NCBI RefSeq assembly: GCF_036322585.1
Contig: NZ_AP024600.1
Location: 5,270,001 to 5,334,000, forward strand
DNA length: 64,000 bases
Direction of reading: 5' to 3'
Source: Luteolibacter sp. LG18
GTDB taxonomy: Bacteria; Verrucomicrobiota; Verrucomicrobiia; Verrucomicrobiales; Akkermansiaceae
Shown here: positions 58,477 through 64,000 of the stretch, piece after piece
Numbering within the stretch: the stretch's first letter is position 1
How the letters are laid out: every line of letters starts with the position of its first letter
Program-made: the position numbers and the translations under genes
The notes under the pieces: model-generated
Database searches by the model: none
The model's input: the letters and a program-made list of their open reading frames with translations, nothing else
What the model was told of the DNA's origin: nothing

Positions 58477-59628
58477 TCACTTCACCAGAAAGCGGTTAAT
58501 GGTCTCGCGCGCGTGCTTGAGGTCCCCTTCCGGATCGGGTTTCCCCGCTTTCTCGATTTCCTTGGCGCGGGCGAAGTGGACGTCGAAAAGCTTCTGGCCG
58601 CCCTCCTCGTCCTTTAGCGTGAAAGTTTCCCGCTCCTTCATCACTTCCGCCCAGGTCTCGCGGACATCCTTCCAGTAACCGCCGGTCTTTTCCCAATACC
58701 GGTTGAACGGCCCGGCAAGGTCCGGCGCGGTGATCGCCTCGTAGCGGTTCACACCGATCTCCCCACCGATGCAGGTGCGGGTGCCGTCCTTCGCGACGAG
58801 CACCTTGCGGTTGCTCTGGAGATGGACCCAGCCGCTTGGCGTGAGGTTCACCTCCTCGGAACCTTCCAGCACGTTGTAATCGCTCCGCACGGAAAACTCC
58901 CGGCGCGGCAGCGGGCGCGCGCAGACGTCGGTGCGCCACGCGGACAGGCCACCATCGTGGGTCCACGCGCCGATCGCCTCGTAGCGCGGCGAATCATCCA
59001 CCTGATAGACCGCCTGGGACCAGCGGCCCTCCGGCGCGGGCGCGGGCACGCGCTTCCAGCTACTATCCTTGTCGTAGACATGCAGTTCCTTCGGCTGCCA
59101 CGTCCAGTCCTCGCGCCAGTGCTTCATCACCATCGGCGGGCCGGACTTCCCCTTCCCGTCCTTGAAGTACATCACCAGCGTGTGCTGGAGACTGAGGAAC
59201 TCCGGCCGGTCCTCGATAACCGTGACATTCTCGGTGCCCCAGCTGAAATACGGCCGCATCGGCTTGAAGTCCGGCTTCAGGCCGTAGGACTCGGTGAAAT
59301 CGAAGCTCACGCGGTAGTTCCCGGCCAGCGCGAGGATGGCGCGGCGGTCCTTTTCAAACTTCGCCAGCCCCGGCTCCTGGAGACGCGTCCACGCCCCGGT
59401 GGCCCCCTTCAGCAAGGTCACCTCCGCGCCCTGCGTGGTGCCGCCGCGGGGCGTCATGTCCTTCCAATCGATGAACGGCCAGCCGAAGGCCTGCGCGGGA
59501 GCCGCGGGTTCCACCGGCACGGGCTTTGGCACGGGTTTCTTCGGTTCCTTCGCCAGCGCGGCGGGAACCAGCAGCGACAGCGCGGCGCAGAAGGCAGGAA
59601 GGGACGCTTTCATCATGAATGCGGGCAT
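58477..59628 (-). CDS. Secreted DUF6607-type protein
   Basis: The protein has 383 residues with a signal peptide ending near residue 26 (ALSLLVPAALA) and a Lys/Pro-rich linker. The mature domain has FGWPFIDWKDMTPRGGTTQG, ALAGNYRVSFDFTESYGLKP, MVMKHWREDWTWQPKELHVY and SDYNVLEGSEEVNLTPSGWV, which I associate with DUF6607. These proteins are periplasmic or surface-exposed and uncharacterised. Confidence 0.75.
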   Translation of the reverse strand: MPAFMMKASLPAFCAALSLLVPAALAKEPKKPVPKPVPVEPAAPAQAFGWPFIDWKDMTPRGGTTQGAEVTLLKGATGAWTRLQEPGLAKFEKDRRAILALAGNYRVSFDFTESYGLKPDFKPMRPYFSWGTENVTVIEDRPEFLSLQHTLVMYFKDGKGKSGPPMVMKHWREDWTWQPKELHVYDKDSSWKRVPAPAPEGRWSQAVYQVDDSPRYEAIGAWTHDGGLSAWRTDVCARPLPRREFSVRSDYNVLEGSEEVNLTPSGWVHLQSNRKVLVAKDGTRTCIGGEIGVNRYEAITAPDLAGPFNRYWEKTGGYWKDVRETWAEVMKERETFTLKDEEGGQKLFDVHFARAKEIEKAGKPDPEGDLKHARETINRFLVK

Positions 59629-59682
59629 GGTGCCACGGATCAGGACGGCGGCAATGAAAAGCCCTTCTCAGGAGCGCGGCAC

Positions 59683-59715
59683 AAAAAACGCCGTCCCCTT
59701 TCGAGGACGGCGTTT
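59683..59715 (-). terminator. Rho-independent terminator after the aldo/keto reductase gene
   Basis: An 11-bp perfect stem, AAACGCCGTCC (59686-59696) and GGACGGCGTTT (59705-59715), with an 8-base loop. On the minus strand it is followed by a T-run of six. It lies 47 bp after the reductase stop codon. Confidence 0.9.
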
Positions 59716-59762
59716 GGAAAAGAGGAAGAACGGGACAAAAATGTCCCTACTCCTTGGGCAGG

Positions 59763-60878
59763 TCACCACTCCACGCCGAGGTCGTAGCGGCCGGCGAGTT
59801 CGAGCAACTCCGGGCGCATCGGCCATTCGTCGGCGCGCTCGCTGGTCTGGTGGCGCTTGCTGGCCCCCTTCAGCGTCATGCAGCCGGTGTTGTCACCGAT
59901 CGCGCGGATCTGCTCGGATTCCTCCGGGGTGAAGCGGACGTCCGGCAGCGCGGCGAACTCGCGGATCTGCTCGTCGATGGAGCGCGCGTCCTCGGTCGCT
60001 TCCTGGAAGAAGGTCGGCACCGCGCTCTCCACCATCGGCTGGCTGAGATTCCAGATCGAGGCGAACTGGATCGGGGTGAGCTTGTACTTGTCGGCCAGCG
60101 GCAGCATGCGCTCCGCCTTCTCCAGACCGTGCTCCACCCAGCCCTGCGGGCGGTAGGCGCGGTGGTCGCCGGGCTTGAAGGCGTGGCCGGGCTTCAGCTC
60201 GCCGTGGAAAACGCCGCCGTAGTCGACCACGCGGGTCAGCACCTTGACGCCGAATTTCTCGCAGGCCGGGAGCACCAGCCCCGTCGGCCACGGTTCGAGC
60301 GGATTGAGAATGAGCATCGCCCAGTCGATGTGGCGGCCGAAGCGCTCGAAACACTGGATGATGTCGAGCGTGAACCCGTTCGCCGGGCCCGGCGCGATGC
60401 CGAGGCGGTCGGTGAGCCCCTCTTCCTTCAGCGCCAGCATGCCGTCCCACACGGCCTCGCTGGTGTAGCCGATGTCGTCCGGATTGTGGAGCATCAGCAG
60501 GTCGAAACGGTCGGTGCGGCAGCGCTCGAGCGATTTCGAGCAGGCCATCCGCATGTAATCCTTGTACTCGCCGGGGCCGCGCAGCTCCGGATCGGTGAAG
60601 CGCGGGTAGCCCTTGTTCCCCTGGCGCTGGCCGACGTAGAAATCGTGGCCGATCATGCCCACCAGGCAGTAGCTGTCGCGGTCGACGCCTTCCAGGGCCA
60701 CGCCCAGCAGTTCATCGGCCTTGCCGTTGCCATACACATCCGCGGTGACGAAGGTGCGGATGCCCGCGTCGTAGGCGGTGCGGATGCATTCCAGATAACG
60801 CTCCTCGGGGAGGGTTTCGCCGTAGTGCATGAAGCGTCCGCCGCTCCAGGTGCCGTATGCCGTGGTGGTGAGATCCAT
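59763..60878 (-). CDS. Aldo/keto reductase
   Basis: The protein has 371 residues. The ATG at 60878 starts the barrel (MDLTTTAYGTWSGGRFMHYG). Family marks are TFVTADVYGNGKADELLGVA with the catalytic Asp/Tyr, FDLLMLHNPDDI with the His position, and IRAIGDNTGC near the C-terminus. The central segment EWPTGLVLP-like PWPTGLVLPACEKFGVKVLT and a WVEHGLEKAERMLPLADKYK helix fit the AKR family. It reduces or oxidises carbonyl/sugar substrates with NADPH; specificity is not assigned. Confidence 0.88.
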   Translation of the reverse strand: MDLTTTAYGTWSGGRFMHYGETLPEERYLECIRTAYDAGIRTFVTADVYGNGKADELLGVALEGVDRDSYCLVGMIGHDFYVGQRQGNKGYPRFTDPELRGPGEYKDYMRMACSKSLERCRTDRFDLLMLHNPDDIGYTSEAVWDGMLALKEEGLTDRLGIAPGPANGFTLDIIQCFERFGRHIDWAMLILNPLEPWPTGLVLPACEKFGVKVLTRVVDYGGVFHGELKPGHAFKPGDHRAYRPQGWVEHGLEKAERMLPLADKYKLTPIQFASIWNLSQPMVESAVPTFFQEATEDARSIDEQIREFAALPDVRFTPEESEQIRAIGDNTGCMTLKGASKRHQTSERADEWPMRPELLELAGRYDLGVEW

Positions 60879-60937
60879 GTCGGAGGGCCTTGTATGCCGC
60901 CCGCGCCCGGCGGTCAACGGCAGGCAAATCCCGCGGA

Positions 60938-61378
60938 TCAAAACGCATTTTCCACCCGGTGGACCCGTGGTGGCTTTCCTTCCTCGACGTAGACCTCGAT
61001 CACATCGAAGCGCCACGGGACATCCGTGCGACCCAGCAGCTTCAGCCATTCGCGGGCACCGCGCTCGATCAGCGCCTGCTTTTCGGCGTTCACCGCGTCG
61101 AAGCCGCGGATCTTCGATCCCTCGCGGCGGGTTTTCACCTCCACGAACAAGAGAAGCTTTCCGCACCGGGCCACGATGTCCACCTCGCCGCCATGGGGCG
61201 CGCGGAAGTTCCGGTAGAGCACCTTCGCCCCCTGCCGCCGCAGCCAGGCCGCGGCCACCCGCTCGCCGAAGTCCCCGGTCCACTTCCGGTCCCGCGGCGT
61301 GCCGTCACGCGAGGTCAAACGGCAGGGTGAGTTGAGACACCGGCTGAAACGAGCGGCGATGGATGCGACAAGGCCCAT
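60938..61378 (-). CDS. yraN: UPF0102 (YraN-type) putative endonuclease
   Basis: The protein has 146 residues, close to the family's size. The signature is GDFGERVAAAWLRRQGAKVL (helix), then NFRAPHGGEVDIVARCGKLL and FVEVKTRREG, with the Glu, Asp and Glu-x-Lys of a PD-(D/E)xK nuclease fold. Start at 61378 leaves an N-terminal extension; it overlaps rnhB by 74 bp, and the rnhB-yraN order is common in bacteria. Function is unproven. Confidence 0.9.
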   Translation of the reverse strand: MGLVASIAARFSRCLNSPCRLTSRDGTPRDRKWTGDFGERVAAAWLRRQGAKVLYRNFRAPHGGEVDIVARCGKLLLFVEVKTRREGSKIRGFDAVNAEKQALIERGAREWLKLLGRTDVPWRFDVIEVYVEEGKPPRVHRVENAF

Positions 61379-61928
61379 GGGTGCGCAAGGCGGCGAGATG
61401 CCCGGGAGTACCATATCCCTGGTGCCGCTCAAAGCCGTATTCCGGAAACTCCCGCGCCGCCTCCTGCATCCAGCGGTCCCGAGTGACCTTCGCGATCACG
61501 CTGGCGGCGGCGATCGAGAGCGAGAGCCCGTCCCCCTTCACCACCCCGTCGTGCGCCCACGGAAACGCCGGCACCGGCAGCCCGTCGATCAGGCAATGGT
61601 CCACCGCAACCTGCAATTGCTCCACCGCCCGCCGCATCGCGAGGTGGGTGGCGCGCAGGATGTTGATGGCATCGATCTCCTCCGCATGCACCAGCACCAC
61701 GGCCCAGAGAACCTTCGCGTGGGTGGTGAGCATCCCGTGCAGCGCCTCGCGCTTCGCGGGGCTCAACTTCTTCGAATCGTCGAGCCCGGGACACGAAAAC
61801 CGCGGTGGCAGGACCACCGCGGCCGCGGAAACCGGACCGGCCAGCGGGCCGCGTCCTGCCTCATCCACGCCCGCGACAATGCGCAGGCCACGGGCGTGTA
61901 GGGCTTTTTCAAGTCTGAGGTCGGGCAT
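61305..61928 (-). CDS. rnhB: Ribonuclease HII
   Basis: The protein has 207 residues. Motifs: IVAGVDEAGRGPLAGPVSAA (catalytic Asp and Glu), LDDSKKLSPAKRE, CLIDGLPVP and SIAAASVIAKVTRDRWM, with YGFERHQGYGTPGHLAAL. It cuts the RNA strand of RNA-DNA hybrids, including single ribonucleotides, in DNA repair and replication. It is just downstream of the CAP-domain gene and overlaps yraN. Confidence 0.96.
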   Translation of the reverse strand: MPDLRLEKALHARGLRIVAGVDEAGRGPLAGPVSAAAVVLPPRFSCPGLDDSKKLSPAKREALHGMLTTHAKVLWAVVLVHAEEIDAINILRATHLAMRRAVEQLQVAVDHCLIDGLPVPAFPWAHDGVVKGDGLSLSIAAASVIAKVTRDRWMQEAAREFPEYGFERHQGYGTPGHLAALRTHGPCRIHRRSFQPVSQLTLPFDLA

Positions 61929-61934
61929 CCGCCC

Positions 61935-62495
61935 TCAGTATTGATGGAGGCGGTCGGCCATTTCCATCCGGTTCATCACCGGGGAGCCGAAAAGTTGGGT
62001 GGCAAAGACGGTGCCATCGCTATCGACCACCACGCCAATGCCGGTGTCGGTCCAACTCGCGCTCATGTTGTACTCATGGCCCCTCGAATTGGCCCACATC
62101 CGCACGAAGGCGGGCATGGACTTGGTGCTGGCGGCGGCCACGTTCTCGGCGAGCGTGGTGATATTCAAGCTCGTGCGGGCACGCAGCGCCCGGCCTTCGA
62201 AGCCGAGGTGGCTGACGTTGTGGCCGCCATCGATCTTGAACTTGCCACGGTTGGCGCGCATGAACTCGCTGTGCTCCTGCGCCAGCCGGTCGAGACCGGC
62301 ATTGCGGACCAGGGCGTTGCGGCCCTTGGAGACACGGTAGGCGTTCACATCGGCCAGCAGCTGGCCGCTGAGCGATTTATCGGAGGCCGAGGCGGCGAAG
62401 GAGACCGGGACCTTGGTGATCGGTGGTGCGGCGCACGAGGCCAGGAGGCCCGTGGCGAGCATCACCACTGCGGGGAGGCAGGGTAACGTTTTCAT
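61935..62495 (-). CDS. CAP-domain (SCP/PR-1) lipoprotein
   Basis: The protein has 186 residues. It has a lipoprotein signal (VMLATGLLASC, lipidated Cys at residue 21). The CAP domain follows with LLADVNAYRVSKGRNALVRN, LDRLAQEHSEFM, GHNVSHLGFEGR and AENVAAAS, then SRGHEYNMSASWTDTGIGVV; conserved His and Glu are present. It is a secreted or surface domain with varied roles (lipid or peptide binding, proteolysis). It ends 6 bp before rnhB. Confidence 0.9.
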   Translation of the reverse strand: MKTLPCLPAVVMLATGLLASCAAPPITKVPVSFAASASDKSLSGQLLADVNAYRVSKGRNALVRNAGLDRLAQEHSEFMRANRGKFKIDGGHNVSHLGFEGRALRARTSLNITTLAENVAAASTKSMPAFVRMWANSRGHEYNMSASWTDTGIGVVVDSDGTVFATQLFGSPVMNRMEMADRLHQY

Positions 62496-62855
62496 ATTGG
62501 GACAGCACGGGTCGGACTATCCTGAAATTTTTAAGAAGGTAAAGACATTTTTAACTTGTTAGGTTGCTTATCTTGAGCTTAGCCGGAGTTTTTTCGGCCA
62601 CTAACCTAACACGCGATCCCGTAGGGGGCGGATCGCGCGGATGCCTTATCCTATCTATAATTTCTTGATATCCCGTGCTTCGTAACCGCGGCACGCGCCG
62701 CGATTTCGACATGGTTATTTTCCCACAGCCCGGGGTGTTCCGGCTTTTTTCTGGTCGGATCGATTTTTTTCAGCTATACTTATAGCGAGTGTTTTTATCG
62801 ATCCGTTAGATCTCAGCCCGCTATCCGGCGATAGGGAGCCCATGTATTCTCCCAT
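62496..62855. other. 360-bp AT-rich intergenic region
   Basis: Clearly more AT-rich than its flanks, with repeated TTTTTAA and ATTTTTTT runs and a TATACTTATAG patch near 62776. CGCGATCC and GGATCGCG (62612-62619 and 62630-62637) form an 8-bp hairpin, and AGCCGGAGTTTTTTCGGC nearby could also fold. It probably contains the promoter of the CAP-domain gene; no gene was seen. Confidence 0.6.
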
Positions 62856-64000
62856 TCAAGGCGTGGCCTTGATGATGGCACGGCGATACGACCACAGGTT
62901 CGGAGCCCCCGCATCTCGAACCTCCAGGATGACGTGGACCGACGCGGGCTGCGCCACGGGCGGCTTCCCCTTGGTGGGCAGGGGCGGCACGACGAAGCTC
63001 GTCACCGGACCTTTGTCCTGGGTGAGTTTCACATCGCCGGAAAAGCTGCGGGTTCGCAAACTCCACTCTCCCGCCTCCTCGTACACCCACCACCGCATCC
63101 CGACCGCATCGCCATCGGGATCGCTCGTGCCTTCGGCCGAGAGCGTCACCGTTTCACCGGCCTTGGCGGAGAGTTCGATGACGTTCTTGGTCTTGTCGCC
63201 ATTGAGCACCGCGATCGGGTTGTGGTTGGCCTTCTTGAAGTCATCGGTGATGGACCAATCCATCCGCGCGGAGAAGTCGTTCTGGAAATGCTCCCGCCAG
63301 CGCCAGACGGTCGCGTGGATGCTCGTCTCGGTACGGCCGTTGTCGTCGCTGGTGACCGTGTCACGGGCATCGCGTCCGCTGGTCCAGAGCCGGCGTTTCT
63401 CGCCATAAGGAGTGCCCTCCTGGTATCGCCCGCCCCAGCCGCCGTAGTCCGGCCGCACGTGCCAGCCGAGGCCGTTGTTGATGAGTCCGAGGAAGGACGG
63501 CGTGTCCCCCTCCATCAGATAGGCCAGCGGCGGGTAGAGGGCCCCGAGCGGCCCCTTCGAGTGGATGTGCTCCTTGAGCCAGGGATTGTCCACCATCTCG
63601 AACCGGTGCATCACGCCGATCTTGTTGAGACGGTCCCCGCTGATGCCGCTCCACGTGCTTTCCCAGTAGTTGCCGCCCACGCCACCCGGGCTACAAATGT
63701 AGAAGAGCGAAGGGAACGTCGGACGTATCCAATACCCGGCGTCATCCTGGTCCGAGATCGTGTACACGCGGAGCTTGCCGATAAAACGATCCACCTCCTC
63801 CTGCGGACGGGTGGCTTTGACTTCCCACAAGGCCTGCGCCAGCGTGTTGGCCCCGCCCCAGACGCAAACCCAAACCGGCCGGTCATCGGCACGATCTACC
63901 ACTTCGATGATCCGCTTCGATCCCGGAGTGCCCTTGCCATCCCCGACAAACGCCATTCCGTAGCCCGTCTGCCCGGTGCGACAGACCGAGTGCAGGGATT
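62856..64000 (-). CDS. DUF1593 (nucleoside-hydrolase-like) protein, 5' end off the right edge
   Basis: At least 381 codons are visible and the frame is still open at 64000 (SLHSVCRTGQTGYG precedes the first internal Met). Segments such as RPVWVCVWGGANTLAQALWE, VYTISDQDDAGYWIRPTFPS, GDTPSFLGLINNGLG and a C-terminal Ig-like domain (GETVTLSAEGTSDPDGDAVG) are typical of DUF1593 proteins with a fibronectin/Ig-type tail. The family includes cellulose-binding proteins of marine polysaccharide degraders and has a nucleoside-hydrolase-like fold. A role in carbohydrate use is likely. Confidence 0.85.
   Translation of the reverse strand, partial: SLHSVCRTGQTGYGMAFVGDGKGTPGSKRIIEVVDRADDRPVWVCVWGGANTLAQALWEVKATRPQEEVDRFIGKLRVYTISDQDDAGYWIRPTFPSLFYICSPGGVGGNYWESTWSGISGDRLNKIGVMHRFEMVDNPWLKEHIHSKGPLGALYPPLAYLMEGDTPSFLGLINNGLGWHVRPDYGGWGGRYQEGTPYGEKRRLWTSGRDARDTVTSDDNGRTETSIHATVWRWREHFQNDFSARMDWSITDDFKKANHNPIAVLNGDKTKNVIELSAKAGETVTLSAEGTSDPDGDAVGMRWWVYEEAGEWSLRTRSFSGDVKLTQDKGPVTSFVVPPLPTKGKPPVAQPASVHVILEVRDAGAPNLWSYRRAIIKATP

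Noticed and set aside
58413..58499. A short ATG frame starting in the terminator stem after TATAAT
   Set aside because: The sequence is fixed by the hairpin, there is no Shine-Dalgarno, and it overlaps the 3' end of the DUF6607 gene.
62612..62637. The 8-bp CGCGATCC/GGATCGCG hairpin as a terminator
   Set aside because: It has a 10-base loop and no T-run next to it, and lies upstream of the CAP-domain gene rather than at the end of a gene.

Overview
The window is high-GC, densely coded DNA from a Gram-negative bacterium. It most resembles the phylum Verrucomicrobiota, near Luteolibacter or Verrucomicrobiaceae. That placement is inferred from the mix of gene types: a PEP-CTERM surface protein, a DUF2341/LamG domain fused to an ExbB channel, a putative-porin family protein, many carbohydrate-active enzymes, CxxC-poor ribosomal proteins, and intergenic decamer and heptamer repeats. 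No rRNA, tRNA, CRISPR array, integrase or transposase gene was recognised. The genes at both ends run off the window.

Layout. (1) 1-14659, all on the minus strand, is a long envelope cluster. Read in the direction of transcription it holds two paralogous secreted proteins (one with a PEP-CTERM tail), a binding-protein-like secreted protein, a small membrane-anchored protein, a two-partner-secretion TpsB transporter, a lectin-ExbB fusion, ExbD, a TonB-like protein, a putative porin, a periplasmic coiled-coil protein and a TpsA exoprotein that leaves the left edge. This combination of proton-motive-force energising proteins with a porin and a two-partner secretion pair is the best candidate for an undescribed system. 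(2) 15158-31871 is rich in carbohydrate genes: a GH43 and a GH128-like enzyme, a three-domain glycosyltransferase, and a locus with a GH2 enzyme, a DUF5107-TPR protein and a sugar/H+ symporter, divergent from an AraC regulator. (3) 31932-47021 is mostly housekeeping or hypothetical: malate:quinone oxidoreductase, a TPR protein, a ricin-type lectin metalloprotease, mnmE, hisC and ubiE/menG. (4) 47306-53516 holds a fasciclin protein, folE2, rpsR, rpmG, a DksA-like gene, scpB and pheA. The dksA-like, rpmG, rpsR and folE2 genes all look like zinc-sparing forms. (5) 53527-64000 holds small membrane proteins, a beta-propeller protein, a DUF6607 protein, an aldo/keto reductase, yraN, rnhB, a CAP-domain lipoprotein and a partial DUF1593 protein.

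The intergenic DNA is unusually structured. Several GTAG-headed hairpins occur singly or as inverted pairs, as expected for REP/REPIN elements mobilised by a RAYT transposase encoded elsewhere; two of them supply the stop codon of the adjacent gene. Other gaps carry degenerate 7-bp or 10-bp tandem words, often as inverted pairs. One small cysteine-rich gene (18662-19093) is interrupted by an in-frame amber codon.

Domain assignments come from reading motifs, not from searches. Starts were mostly moved to the methionine that begins a signal peptide or a recognised family N-terminus.
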